Shown here piece after piece: positions 15,772-24,257 of a DNA stretch of 44,522 nucleotides. Under the pieces are notes generated by a model, which saw nothing but the letters and a program-made list of their open reading frames with translations, did not search any database and had not been told where the DNA came from. Position 1 is the first letter of the stretch; each line of letters begins with the position of its first letter. The position numbers were made by a program, and so were the translations under genes. The stretch is from Planctomycetota bacterium (GTDB lineage Bacteria > Planctomycetota > SZUA-567 > JAFGGJ01), in contig JAFGGJ010000071.1 of NCBI GenBank assembly GCA_016930595.1, positions 1-44,522 on the forward strand, read 5' to 3'.

Positions 15772-17700
15772 ATGCTTCCGCCGAGGTTTAAGGGCAAGAA
15801 GCTTGCCGAAGAAGAGATAACCGCCCTGAAGGAAACCGCCCGGCTGGTCCGCGGCGACATACTGAAGATGACGACGCTGGCGGCGTGCGGGCATCCCGGC
15901 GGCTCGATGTCGTCATGCGAGGCGATGCTGCTCTTGTGGAAGTACGCCTCGGTGGACCCGGGGGCGCCCCGGGACGAGAACCGCGACCGGATAGTCGTGT
16001 CGCACGGGCACACGGCGCCGGGGGCGTACGCGGTGCTTGCCCGGCTGGGTTTCTGCAACGTGGACGAAGCAGTGGCGACCTTCCGGCTGCTGGGCTCGCC
16101 GTTCGAGGGACACGTGGAGCAGACGGTGCCCGGGGCGGAATGGAACACGGGGAACCTGGGACAGGGTCTGTCCGCGGCATGCGGATTCGCACTCTCGGCG
16201 GTGATACTGGGACGCGACTACCACACGTACTGCATAATGGGCGACGGCGAGCAACAGAAGGGACAGATTGCGGAAGCGCGCCGGTTCGCCGCAAAGTACG
16301 GGCTGGACAACCTGACCGCACTCGTAGACTACAACGAGCTGCAGATATCCGGAAGCATACACACGGTCATGCCGCAGGACATCCGCAAGGAATACGCGGC
16401 CGACGGGTGGAAAGTGGTGGAAGTGGAAGACGGCCACGACCCGCAGGCGATGTACGGAGCGCTGAGGAAAGCGACGCGGACCGGAAAGAAGCCGACGTGC
16501 ATAATATTCCACAGCACGATGAGCAAAGGCGTGTCTTTCATGGAGAACGACCACCAGTGGCACGGCAAGGCGCTGCCGGTGGACAAGTGCCGGCAAGCCC
16601 TGGAGGAACTGGGACTGGAGGACGATATCGACAGGCTGGCAGAAATCCGGAAGAACTACAGGCCCCACGCCGTGGAACATCCCGGCGGAAGCGTGCCGAA
16701 GATAGAACTGGGTACGGCGGCGTACTACGGTCCCGGCGACAAGACCGACTGCCGGGGAGCGTTCGGAAAAACTCTGGCGGCCGTGGGCGAGGCGAACCGG
16801 CAGGCGGAAAGACCGCCGATAGCGGTGCTGGACTGCGACCTGGCGTCGTCGGAGCGGACGACGGAATTCGCCAAGATACTTCCGGGAAATTTCTTCCAGG
16901 CCGGCATACAGGAACACCATACGGCGGCGATGGGCGGAGCGCTCTCGGTGTCGGGAGTGCTGACTCTATGGGCGGACTTCGGCGTCTTCGGTGTGGACGA
17001 GACCTACAACCAGCACCGCCTGAACGACATGAACCATTCGGCACTTAAACTGGTGACAACACACGTGGGGCTGGACGTCGGGGAAGACGGCAAGACGCAC
17101 CAGTGCATCGACTACGTGGGGGTGATGGGGAACTTCTTCGGCTACAGACAGGTGCTGCCGTGCGACCCGAACCACACGGTGCACGCCCTCCGGTGGGGGC
17201 TTTCGGCGGACGGGCCGGTGCACATCGCAATGGGCAGGCGGAAAGTACCGGTGGTGATCGACGCCGAGGGGAAGGCCTTCTACGGGGAAGGATACCGGTT
17301 CGAATACGGGCGGATGGACGTGGTGAGGAAGGGAAGCCGCGCCGCCGTGCTGGCGCTGGGGACGACGCTGGGCGAGGCGATCGAGGCACATGGAATTCTC
17401 AAGGCTAAAGGAATCGATGTGACAGTGATGGGTGTAAGCTGCCCGAAGTGTCCGTCAAGGGAGGATCTCACAGCGGCAGCGGAAACAGGGCTGATAGTGA
17501 CCGTGGAAGACCACAATGTGAACACCGGGCTGGGAGCGCGCGTGGCCTCGGCGCTCATGGAACACGGCCTCGGCGGCAAGACGCGGCTGATACGGCTGGG
17601 CGTGGACCGCTACGGCGGGAGCGGTACGCCGGAAGCCCTCTACAGGGCGTTTCACATAGACGGGGCGAGCATAGCAGCAACGGTGGAAGGCGCCCTGTAG
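15772..17700 (+). CDS. tkt: Transketolase (single-chain, thiamine diphosphate-dependent)
   Basis: A 642-residue protein holding both halves of a transketolase. The N-terminal thiamine domain has ACGHPGGSMS (about 38-47), the TPP motif GDGEQQKG with N188 (157-188), and GNLGQGLSAACGFAL. The C-terminal pyrimidine-binding half has NFFQAGIQEHHTAAMGGALS and LWADFGVFGVDETYNQHRLND; the last domain ends GVDRYGGSGTPEALY. It moves two-carbon ketol units between pentose-phosphate sugars. The motifs look closer to the split transketolases of archaea and many anaerobes, fused into one chain, than to E. coli TktA. Start at 15772 because AAAGGAGAC lies upstream; a frame 13 codons longer lacks a site. An M28-like peptidase gene follows after 12 bases. 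Confidence 0.9.
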   Translation: MLPPRFKGKKLAEEEITALKETARLVRGDILKMTTLAACGHPGGSMSSCEAMLLLWKYASVDPGAPRDENRDRIVVSHGHTAPGAYAVLARLGFCNVDEAVATFRLLGSPFEGHVEQTVPGAEWNTGNLGQGLSAACGFALSAVILGRDYHTYCIMGDGEQQKGQIAEARRFAAKYGLDNLTALVDYNELQISGSIHTVMPQDIRKEYAADGWKVVEVEDGHDPQAMYGALRKATRTGKKPTCIIFHSTMSKGVSFMENDHQWHGKALPVDKCRQALEELGLEDDIDRLAEIRKNYRPHAVEHPGGSVPKIELGTAAYYGPGDKTDCRGAFGKTLAAVGEANRQAERPPIAVLDCDLASSERTTEFAKILPGNFFQAGIQEHHTAAMGGALSVSGVLTLWADFGVFGVDETYNQHRLNDMNHSALKLVTTHVGLDVGEDGKTHQCIDYVGVMGNFFGYRQVLPCDPNHTVHALRWGLSADGPVHIAMGRRKVPVVIDAEGKAFYGEGYRFEYGRMDVVRKGSRAAVLALGTTLGEAIEAHGILKAKGIDVTVMGVSCPKCPSREDLTAAAETGLIVTVEDHNVNTGLGARVASALMEHGLGGKTRLIRLGVDRYGGSGTPEALYRAFHIDGASIAATVEGAL

Positions 17701-17712
17701 GAAAGGACATCC

Positions 17713-19698
17713 ATGCTGACGGATCTTGTGAAAACATTGAAGGAAGCCGTTGACGCGGAAGGACTCATGTCACTGGTGGAGTCCGTGTGGGAGATAGACA
17801 GGTACTTCACATACCCGAAATTCCACGAAGCTGCGGCGTTCGAGGTGGAGAAGATGAGGTCGTGGGGCCTCGAAGCCGAAGTGCTGGAAGCTCCCGCGGA
17901 CGGCGAAACCGTGGTCGGAGAATGGCGGGTGCCGCTGGCATGGGATTGCGCCTCGGCGCGCGCGGAAATAGCCGGGCCATCCGAACTGGCGGGACAGGTG
18001 ATCGCGGACACGGGTAAGTGCCCGACGCACAAGGTCATGTGGTCGGGGCCGACGCCGCCGGACGGCATAACCGCTCCCCTGGAATACGTGGCCGAAGCCG
18101 GCAAGGAGGAATCGTACACGGGCCGGAACCTGAAGGGGAAAATAATCCTGATAGACAACGACGCCCGGAATTCCAAGATGCTGGCGGTCAGACACGGGGC
18201 GGCGGCGATAATATCGTGCTACAACCCCCACCCCGAAGAACTTCCTGACGCCGTGTTCTGGACCAACGGGTGGTCGGACGACCCTGGCGGATGGGCGTAC
18301 CACAAGGGGGACACTCCCCTGCCCGCAATATCGATATCGCCCGCGGAAGGAAAGAGACTTGCCGGACTGCTGCAGGAGGGAAAAGAAATAGAGATCCGCC
18401 TGCAGGTGGACAGCCGCTACTACGAAGGGACGCTGCCGTTGGCGTCCTTTCTGTTGAGAGGGAGGGAGGCCCGCGAGGAAGTGCTGATACTCGGACACGG
18501 GTTCGAGCAGGGGGCGAACGATAACGCTACCGGGGTGGCGGCGATAATGGAATCCCTGCGGGCGCTGAACGCCCTGATGGAAGCGGGCCGCCTGCCCAGA
18601 CCCAAGCGGTCGATACGCGGTCTCGTCACAAACGAGTGCTATGGAACGTACGCGTTCGCTGAGATGCGCCCGGACGTGATAAAGCGGACGATCGCGGCCA
18701 TCAACGTGGATTCGATAGGGCAGAAGCAGCAAAAATGCCGCGCCGTGGCGCAGGTGCACCTGAACCCGCACGCAAACATACATTATTCGGACACGCTGTT
18801 CGTGCACATGCTGGAGACAGTGGTGAAAAAGGAACACCCGTACTTTGCATATACCGTGGACGGGTTTTCGCTGGACGACAACGGGATAGCGGACCCGGCG
18901 TACGGGGTGCCGACGGTGCTGCTGGATACTCCCGAACTGCACTGGCACACGACGGCGGACACGATGGAGAACGTGGACGCCGGCATACTGAAAACCCTGA
19001 CCGTGGCGTGCGCCGCCATGCTGTACGGGATAGCGGACGCTGGCGAGGAGTTCGCCCGGCACGCGGCGGCGCTGGTGGCGGGCAGACACATGCATTCCGC
19101 CGCCGTGCAGATCGCCGCAGGCGTGGACAGGCTCTACCGCGTGGAGGAAAGGGAAAGGTCGTCGGTGCTGTCGTCGCTGCGGAACACCCTGGCTTATAAC
19201 GCGGACCGGGCGGAAGACGAACTGCTTTCGACGAGGGAGCTGGTGTCGGACAGCCGCCTGGTGGACTACGGGGAATGGCTGGCGGAATTGCGGGGGCTTA
19301 TCCGCGAGACGGCGCGCGTACAGGGAGAACACCTGAGCCGGCAGGCGCACCTGCTGTCCCTGGAAGAAGGACGGCCGCTGGACGATTCGCCGACGCAGCC
19401 GATCGCCGAGGAACTGGTGCGCGCCGAGGGACTGGTGCCGGTGAGGAAGTTCCGGGGGACGCCGTCTTTCGACACGCTGCCTAAGGAAGCGCGTGCGGCC
19501 CTGCCGAGCCCGCGATGGAACTCGCTCTACGCGGCGGCGTGCTTCTGGGCCAATGGGAAACGCAGACTGTCGGAAGTGGCGATGCTGGCGGCGATGGAGA
19601 TGAACGCCAGGCCGGAAAGGGTGGTTAAGTTCTTCGAGCTGCTGGCGGAACACGGCCTCGTGGAGATGAAAGCGGCCGGGGAGTCGATCAACTTATAG
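17713..19698 (+). CDS. M28-like zinc aminopeptidase with PA-type insert and C-terminal helical/winged-helix region
   Basis: A 661-residue protein. The first 250 residues hold a PA-like region (KGKIILIDNDARNSKMLAVRHGAAAIISCY). The M28 core follows with all expected zinc and catalytic residues: H262 and D270 in GHGFEQGANDNATGVAA, E308 in VTNECYG, D333 in NVDSIG, and the His in LHWHTTADTMENVD (about 410-412). This fits a di-zinc exopeptidase of the DUF4910-like group. No signal peptide or membrane segment is evident, so it may act in the cytoplasm. The C-terminal 200 residues end in a small helical domain (LSEVAMLAAMEMNARPERVVKFFELL) that looks like a winged helix. A clear ribosome site (GAAAGGA) precedes the ATG. 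Transketolase is 12 bases upstream and gamma-glutamyltransferase 57 bases downstream. Confidence 0.8.
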   Translation: MLTDLVKTLKEAVDAEGLMSLVESVWEIDRYFTYPKFHEAAAFEVEKMRSWGLEAEVLEAPADGETVVGEWRVPLAWDCASARAEIAGPSELAGQVIADTGKCPTHKVMWSGPTPPDGITAPLEYVAEAGKEESYTGRNLKGKIILIDNDARNSKMLAVRHGAAAIISCYNPHPEELPDAVFWTNGWSDDPGGWAYHKGDTPLPAISISPAEGKRLAGLLQEGKEIEIRLQVDSRYYEGTLPLASFLLRGREAREEVLILGHGFEQGANDNATGVAAIMESLRALNALMEAGRLPRPKRSIRGLVTNECYGTYAFAEMRPDVIKRTIAAINVDSIGQKQQKCRAVAQVHLNPHANIHYSDTLFVHMLETVVKKEHPYFAYTVDGFSLDDNGIADPAYGVPTVLLDTPELHWHTTADTMENVDAGILKTLTVACAAMLYGIADAGEEFARHAAALVAGRHMHSAAVQIAAGVDRLYRVEERERSSVLSSLRNTLAYNADRAEDELLSTRELVSDSRLVDYGEWLAELRGLIRETARVQGEHLSRQAHLLSLEEGRPLDDSPTQPIAEELVRAEGLVPVRKFRGTPSFDTLPKEARAALPSPRWNSLYAAACFWANGKRRLSEVAMLAAMEMNARPERVVKFFELLAEHGLVEMKAAGESINL

Positions 19699-19755
19699 GG
19701 GAAACGGGCGGCGCCCGGCGGGACCGATGCCGGGTCCGAGAAAGCGAGGCCGGTC

Positions 19756-21348
19756 ATGAAGCCGTTCGGCTGGGATTTCCCATACGCCTCGCGGCGGATG
19801 CCCGTGCTGGCAGCGAATGTTGTGGCCACTTCGCAGCCGCTGGCGGCACAGGCTGGGCTGCGGATGTTGTGGGATGGCGGCAATGCCGTCGATGCCGCCG
19901 TGGCCGCTGCGATAACGCTCACCGTGGTCGAGCCCACGTCCAACGGCATGGGGTCGGACCTGTTCTGCATACTGTGGGACGGGGAAAAACTGCACGGGCT
20001 GAACGCCTCGGGGAGGTCGCCCGCCGCATGGACGCCCGAGCATTTCCGTGGCCGTTCGGCGATGCCCCGGTACGGCTGGGACACCGTGACGGTACCGGGG
20101 GCGGTATCCGGATGGGTGGAACTCTGGCGGCGGTTCGGAAAACTGGGGTTTGAGAAGCTGTTCGAACCGGCGGTCGCCTACGCCACGGACGGGTTCCCTG
20201 TTTCCCCGATAACGGCTCGGGCGTGGAGCGGCGCGGCGGAGGCGTACCGCGGAACGGAAGTATACGGGCAGTGGGCGGCGGCCTTTCTGCCGGGGGGCTC
20301 AGCGCCGCAGGCCGGAGAGCCGTTCCGCCTGCCGGAACAGGCCGCGACGCTGAAGGCGATAGCGGAAACAGAAGGGGAAGCGTTCTACCGGGGGGAAATC
20401 GCGGAGAAAATCCTGGAACACGTCCGCTCCGGTGGAGGCCTGATGGAGGCCGGGGACCTCGACGGGCACAGGTGCGACTGGGTGGGGACGGTCCACGGCG
20501 GCTGGAAGGACTGCACGGTCCACGAGATACCGCCGAACGGCCAGGGGATAGCCGCGCTCATCGCCCAGGGGATCATCCTTAACACGCGCTGGGAGGAATT
20601 CCAGCCTGATTCGGCGGACGGCATCCACGTGCAGATAGAGGCGATGAAGCTGGCGTTCGCCGACGCGCACAGGTACGTGGCGGACGCGGAGCACATGGAG
20701 ATCAGCCCGTCAGAGATGCTCGACGCCGGGTACCTTGCGGAACGGGCGTCGCTCATCGACATGAAAAGGGCTGGCGAACCTGTCTACGGAACGCCCCGTG
20801 AACACGGCACCGTGTACCTGGCGGCGGCGGATGAATCGGGAATGATGGTATCCCTGATACAGTCCAACTACATGGGATTCGGCTCGGGGATAGTGGTCCC
20901 CGGCACAGGCGTCAGCATGCAGAACCGCGGGGCCGGATTCGTGCTGGAGGAAGGTCACGCCAACCGTGTGGGCGGGGGCAAGAGGCCGTACCACACGATC
21001 ATCCCGGGATTCGTGACGAGGGAGGGGAAGCCCGCAATGAGTTTCGGGGTAATGGGGGGACCGATGCAGCCGCAGGGACACCTCCAGATGATACTGAGGG
21101 TACTGGGTCACGGCCAGAATCCGCAGGCGGCGGCGGATGCTCCGCGATGGCAGGTGACGGGCGGGAAAGAGGTGGCCGTGGAGGAAGGGTTCCCGCCGGA
21201 GGTGCTGGAGGATCTTGCAGGGCGGGGACACGGGATCGGCGTGAGGCCGCAGGGAATATTCGGGGGAGCTCAGTTGATCTGCCGCATGGACGGGGGCTAC
21301 GCCGCCGCCAGCGACAAGCGCAAGGATGGCTGCGCCGCGGGATATTAA
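19756..21348 (+). CDS. Gamma-glutamyltransferase family protein (Ntn hydrolase)
   Basis: A 530-residue protein with the gamma-glutamyltranspeptidase fold: MLWDGGNAVDAAVAAAITLTVVEP near the N-terminus, PNGQGIAALIAQGI in the middle, and the autocleavage site with nucleophile Thr352 in EHGTVYLAAADE. Also present are SNYMGFGSGIVVPGTGVSMQNRG, GGGKRPYHTIIPG and FGVMGGPMQPQGHLQ. The precursor would split before T352 into large and small subunits and then transfer or hydrolyse gamma-glutamyl groups. Classical GGTs are periplasmic, but no signal peptide is seen here. A GGT-like acylase or cyclase on another amide is therefore possible. It follows the peptidase gene in the same direction, so a shared role in peptide or glutathione-like breakdown is inferred. 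Confidence 0.88.
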   Translation: MKPFGWDFPYASRRMPVLAANVVATSQPLAAQAGLRMLWDGGNAVDAAVAAAITLTVVEPTSNGMGSDLFCILWDGEKLHGLNASGRSPAAWTPEHFRGRSAMPRYGWDTVTVPGAVSGWVELWRRFGKLGFEKLFEPAVAYATDGFPVSPITARAWSGAAEAYRGTEVYGQWAAAFLPGGSAPQAGEPFRLPEQAATLKAIAETEGEAFYRGEIAEKILEHVRSGGGLMEAGDLDGHRCDWVGTVHGGWKDCTVHEIPPNGQGIAALIAQGIILNTRWEEFQPDSADGIHVQIEAMKLAFADAHRYVADAEHMEISPSEMLDAGYLAERASLIDMKRAGEPVYGTPREHGTVYLAAADESGMMVSLIQSNYMGFGSGIVVPGTGVSMQNRGAGFVLEEGHANRVGGGKRPYHTIIPGFVTREGKPAMSFGVMGGPMQPQGHLQMILRVLGHGQNPQAAADAPRWQVTGGKEVAVEEGFPPEVLEDLAGRGHGIGVRPQGIFGGAQLICRMDGGYAAASDKRKDGCAAGY

Positions 21349-21375
21349 TCGGGCCGGCGCCCGTGCGAAAGGAAA

Positions 21376-21402
21376 CAGGGCCCGGGAAGGAAGCGGGCCC
21401 TG
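21376..21402. terminator. Hairpin between convergent ggt-like and fliA genes
   Basis: A 9-bp stem CAGGGCCCG/CGGGCCCTG with a 9-base loop in the 76-base gap between convergent genes. On the minus strand it is followed by TTTCCTTT, so it could end the fliA transcript; on the plus strand no T run follows. Confidence 0.5.
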
Positions 21403-21424
21403 CATCCGAAACGGTCCCCGGGCT

Positions 21425-22231
21425 TCAGTTGGCGATGCGCCTGGGCATGTCTTCCATGAGCTTGGAGCGCAGGACTTCGATAGCCTGCTTGTGGATCTGG
21501 CAGACGCGGCTTTCGGAGAGACCCATCATCGAGCCGATTTCCTTCATGCTGACCTGTTGAAAGTAGTAGAGTTCCACGACCATGCGTTCGCGCGGCATGA
21601 GCATGTTGAGAAGGCTACCCCGTATCTCGCTGAGCTCAAGCCTGTAGGAAGGGTGCGGGCTGGAGCGGTCGGCGAGGAGGTCGAGGCGGAGCATATCCTG
21701 TTCGGCGTCGGCGCAGGCGGCCTCGAGAGAGATCTGGGTGTGCACGTCGATGGCCTCGTCCATCCAGGCGCGCACTTCGACAAGCGAGAGGCCGAGTTCC
21801 CTGGCATACTCGTTTTCGGACGGTTCGCGCCCGAGTTCGACGTAGAGCCTAGTACGGACTTCGTTGAGGCGCTGGGCGCGTGAGCGGACTTGGCGGGGCA
21901 CCCAGTCATTGGCCCTGAGATGGTCGAGGATTGCTCCGCGGATGCGGTGGGTGCAGTAGGTTTCGAAGGTATTGTTGCGCTTGGGGTCGTAGCGTGTGAC
22001 GGCTTCGATGAGGCCGACGGAGCCAGCCTGGTAGAGGTCTTCGACTTCGACTTTTTCGGGGAAGGAATTCTTCATTTTTTCGGCATAGAGCTTGACGATA
22101 TGGAGGTAATTGGCGACGAGACGGTTGCGGAGGGATTCCCTGCGCGTCTCGACGTATTCCTTCCAGACCTGTTTCAGCTCTTCCTTGGGAATCCGAACAC
22201 CCTTGGCAGCCCTACCCTTGCGCCTTGACAT
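21425..22231 (-). CDS. fliA: RNA polymerase sigma-28 factor for flagellar genes (FliA/WhiG family)
   Basis: A 268-residue group 3 sigma factor. Region 2 is visible (VEVEDLYQAGSVGLIEAV, FETYCTHRIRGAILDHLRANDWVPR, about 61-113), as are region 3 (ELGREPSENEYARELGLS) and region 4 with its helix-turn-helix (RERMVVELYYFQQVSMKEIGSMMGLSESRVCQIHKQA, about 214-250). The DWVPRQVR sequence after region 2 is typical of FliA. It should direct RNA polymerase to TAAA-N15-GCCGATAA promoters, like the one before flagellin at 424-450. A strong GGAGGT fixes the start at 22231. The gene overlaps the preceding small membrane-protein gene by 20 bases. An anti-sigma FlgM gene is not in the window. Confidence 0.92.
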   Translation of the reverse strand: MSRRKGRAAKGVRIPKEELKQVWKEYVETRRESLRNRLVANYLHIVKLYAEKMKNSFPEKVEVEDLYQAGSVGLIEAVTRYDPKRNNTFETYCTHRIRGAILDHLRANDWVPRQVRSRAQRLNEVRTRLYVELGREPSENEYARELGLSLVEVRAWMDEAIDVHTQISLEAACADAEQDMLRLDLLADRSSPHPSYRLELSEIRGSLLNMLMPRERMVVELYYFQQVSMKEIGSMMGLSESRVCQIHKQAIEVLRSKLMEDMPRRIAN

Positions 22232-22622
22232 CTTTACCTCCGTCCACTCTTTCACCATCATCCGAACCCCCATTATCAGACTGCCCGGAAACACCGATAT
22301 CTCCCAGCACGACGAAGCCGAGATAGCCCAGCACGCCGCCGACGGCGGCTGCGGGCAAGACGGAGCGCAGAGCCCGGCCGAGGAGCGAAAGGGAATCTGC
22401 GTCGCCGCGATAAAAGGAAACAAGCAGGACGATTCCAAAAACGAGAAGGGCGAAGCAAGCGGCACCGGCGGAGACGGCGTCGCGCCCGATCACAGCAAAG
22501 ACCCCATCCCACGAGTTGCTGCGCCGGCGGCAGGGGCCGCAGAAACGGTCGACACGGGCGTGCCCTTCTACCCCCCTGGGCCGGAAAGGGCGCACTCCCC
22601 GGCAATCAACGAATATCGGCAA
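22212..22622 (-). CDS. Small predicted membrane protein upstream of fliA
   Basis: A frame of up to 136 codons. The middle holds two hydrophobic segments (AVSAGAACFALLVFGIVLLVSF and VLPAAAVGGVLGYLGFVVLG) separated by a charged loop. The C-terminal tail is hydrophilic and Gly/Asp-rich and overlaps the fliA start. The N-terminal part contains CGPC and many arginines. The only start for the full frame is a TTG with no good ribosome site. A GTG at 22493 would give a 93-residue protein containing both membrane segments, and is plausible. I do not recognise the family. Position just before fliA on the same transcript suggests a flagellar or envelope link, but nothing in the sequence proves it. Confidence 0.55.
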   Translation of the reverse strand: MPIFVDCRGVRPFRPRGVEGHARVDRFCGPCRRRSNSWDGVFAVIGRDAVSAGAACFALLVFGIVLLVSFYRGDADSLSLLGRALRSVLPAAAVGGVLGYLGFVVLGDIGVSGQSDNGGSDDGERVDGGKDVKAQG

Positions 22623-22719
22623 AACTTCAAAAAAACCTGAGCAAGCTTACATCGAGCAACCAGACATTCCACGAATTCCGTGGGCATTTCGGCGCAACGA
22701 TGTTACTGAAAACACTGTT

Positions 22720-22747
22720 CTTATACTTATAAAACGGTATTTGTCAA
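22720..22747 (-). promoter_or_regulatory. Sigma-70 promoter toward the membrane protein-fliA pair
   Basis: Minus strand consensus TTGACA (22742-22747), 16-base spacer, TATAAG (22720-22725). It lies in AT-rich DNA and would give a leader of about 90 bases. The leader carries a small CCACG/CGTGG hairpin and a 7-T run. Confidence 0.75.
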
Positions 22748-22989
22748 TATATTTCTGGGTTAATTTTGTTAAATATTGGGTTTCTATATGCATATTTGCC
22801 GAAATATTAGCCTTTTGGGGCCTTTTAGGGTTATGTTGGGGTGCCGCGGCCGGCGGCAGGGAGGGAGCGGTACTTACCTTGACAGTATAACATCAGGGCG
22901 GAGGCACCGGTTCAAGGGGCGACGCAGGCCGTTTCCCCCACCCGATTCGAAGCCGATCCCGTCATTTGCCTGCAGAGTCCCGGGGTAGG

Positions 22990-22998
22990 TGCTATAAT
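22990..22998 (+). promoter_or_regulatory. Extended -10 promoter element before the AsmA-like gene
   Basis: TGCTATAAT (TGn plus perfect TATAAT). No good -35 lies 16-18 bases upstream; TTGCCT is 21 away. The ATG is only 8 bases after the hexamer, so the mRNA would be leaderless or nearly so, and no ribosome site is present. Confidence 0.6.
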
Positions 22999-23006
22999 CT
23001 CCGGGC

Positions 23007-24245
23007 ATGAAGGAAGGCCGGACAAAATCCTGTTTGAAGCGCCTGGCAATCAGTGCCTGCTGCATGGCGGCGGCGGTGGTGATTGCGGTAATCATAGCAG
23101 CCCCGAGAATAGAAAGGCGCGTGAGGGAACGGATAAGGGGCATTTTCAGGGAGCGCGATGGGGAGGAGCTCAAGTTCGCGTCCGTCCGGCTGGGGCTGCG
23201 CGGCATATACCTGATAGAGGTATCGTATACGGACGGGAACAAAGGGGTCGCTTTCAGTTCGCGCCGCGTGCTGATCGGGCCGTGGTGGAAGCTGGTGAAG
23301 GCGCCGGCGGCGGAGATACAGGACGGGCTGCTGGTGGTGGAGGACTGCGAGAAGGCCCTGGCGGCGAGCAGCACGGCCGCGCCGTTCGCGGCGGACGTAA
23401 GGTACGACGGCCTGGGGGTGGAAGTCGGGCTGCGCGGCCAGCGGATGGTGCTGGGAGGGGTAAAAGGCGACCTGTCGCTGGGCAAAGACGGTTCGATAAA
23501 ATGCATGACCGACATAGAGAGAGTAAACGGCGAGCAGGCCGGCCTGCACGTAACGTATGACGACCGTGGTGCGAACAAGCTCGTACTGCGGGCGGACACA
23601 ACGGTTTTCCGGAGGCTTTTACCGGAAGAGATACGGCTGGAGGGGTACGTGGGTTTCGCCGGCAACATGAAGGGTTCGCCGGTAAGGGGGACCGGCTGCC
23701 TGGAACTGGAGGAACTGGGGGTGACGGCATGGGGCATCGAGGCCGAAGGGCTGATTGGTTCGATAGAGATCGGAGTGGCGAAAGACAACATATCGGCGAA
23801 AGCGGTGATATCTTCCGGGACGCTGAAGACGTCATTCACGAATTACGATTTCACCGGACGGCCGGCGCTGCTGAGGTCCGAGGTACAGCGCGCCGGCAAC
23901 GTCTGGCAGGCAAGCGGGTCGTTCACCGCTCCGGAAGGCCTGTCGGCGGAATGGGAGGGAACCGCCACGGCGGCGCCCGGGACCGGCTCGCCGCCGAAGG
24001 TGAACGTAACGCTGACGATAAGCGACCTGCCGCTGGGGCCGCTGATCAAGGTCCCGAACGTAAAAGTGACGAGCGACGGGAAGGTTACGAGAAGATACAG
24101 AATAACGGGAACATGGCCGAAGCCTGAGATCTGCGCCGAGACGAGCGTGAATGGTTTCGGGGTTGCTTTCCCAAGTGCAGGACTTAGTGTTGAAGGGATA
24201 GACGCCGGCCCGCTTGAGGGCCGATGGGGTACCGAAGCACCGTGA
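23007..24245 (+). CDS. Inner-membrane-anchored protein, AsmA/DUF748-like (tentative)
   Basis: A 412-residue protein. A basic start is followed by one strong membrane segment (about 14-32, ISACCMAAAVVIAVIIAA) and then a long, mainly beta-strand periplasmic region. Features such as KFASVRLGLRGIYLIEVSY, a WWKLVKAPAAEIQDGLLVV stretch and repeated short Gly-rich strands resemble the N-terminal regions of AsmA-like proteins thought to move lipids or assist outer-membrane assembly. The match is by architecture only, so the name is tentative. No signal cleavage site is obvious. The start is set by the only ATG before the membrane segment, almost at the predicted transcript start. RACo begins 12 bases downstream. 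Confidence 0.6.
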   Translation: MKEGRTKSCLKRLAISACCMAAAVVIAVIIAAPRIERRVRERIRGIFRERDGEELKFASVRLGLRGIYLIEVSYTDGNKGVAFSSRRVLIGPWWKLVKAPAAEIQDGLLVVEDCEKALAASSTAAPFAADVRYDGLGVEVGLRGQRMVLGGVKGDLSLGKDGSIKCMTDIERVNGEQAGLHVTYDDRGANKLVLRADTTVFRRLLPEEIRLEGYVGFAGNMKGSPVRGTGCLELEELGVTAWGIEAEGLIGSIEIGVAKDNISAKAVISSGTLKTSFTNYDFTGRPALLRSEVQRAGNVWQASGSFTAPEGLSAEWEGTATAAPGTGSPPKVNVTLTISDLPLGPLIKVPNVKVTSDGKVTRRYRITGTWPKPEICAETSVNGFGVAFPSAGLSVEGIDAGPLEGRWGTEAP

Positions 24246-24257
24246 GGGGACATCGGC

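Larger units (their letters stand above)
22623..23006. other. AT-rich divergent intergenic region
   Basis: A 384-base gap between divergent genes. From about 22640 to 22850 it is clearly AT-rich, unlike the rest of the window, with runs such as TTAATTTTGTTAAATATT. The AATATT repeated about 30 bases apart can form a loose inverted repeat. It holds the fliA-side promoter and, at its right end, an extended -10 for the next gene. No gene or known RNA family was recognised. A 39-codon minus-strand frame beginning in the leader has no ribosome site. Confidence 0.6.

Noticed and set aside
17770..19653. 627-codon minus-strand open frame opposite the M28-like peptidase
   Set aside because: The plus-strand gene has all M28 ligands and a ribosome site; the opposite frame is His/Arg/Gln-rich without recognisable motifs.
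22595..22640. GCCGATAT upstream of fliA as a second sigma-28 promoter
   Set aside because: The -10-like octamer is good, but the base positions 15 upstream read CAGG instead of TAAA. It also overlaps the presumed start of the membrane-protein gene.
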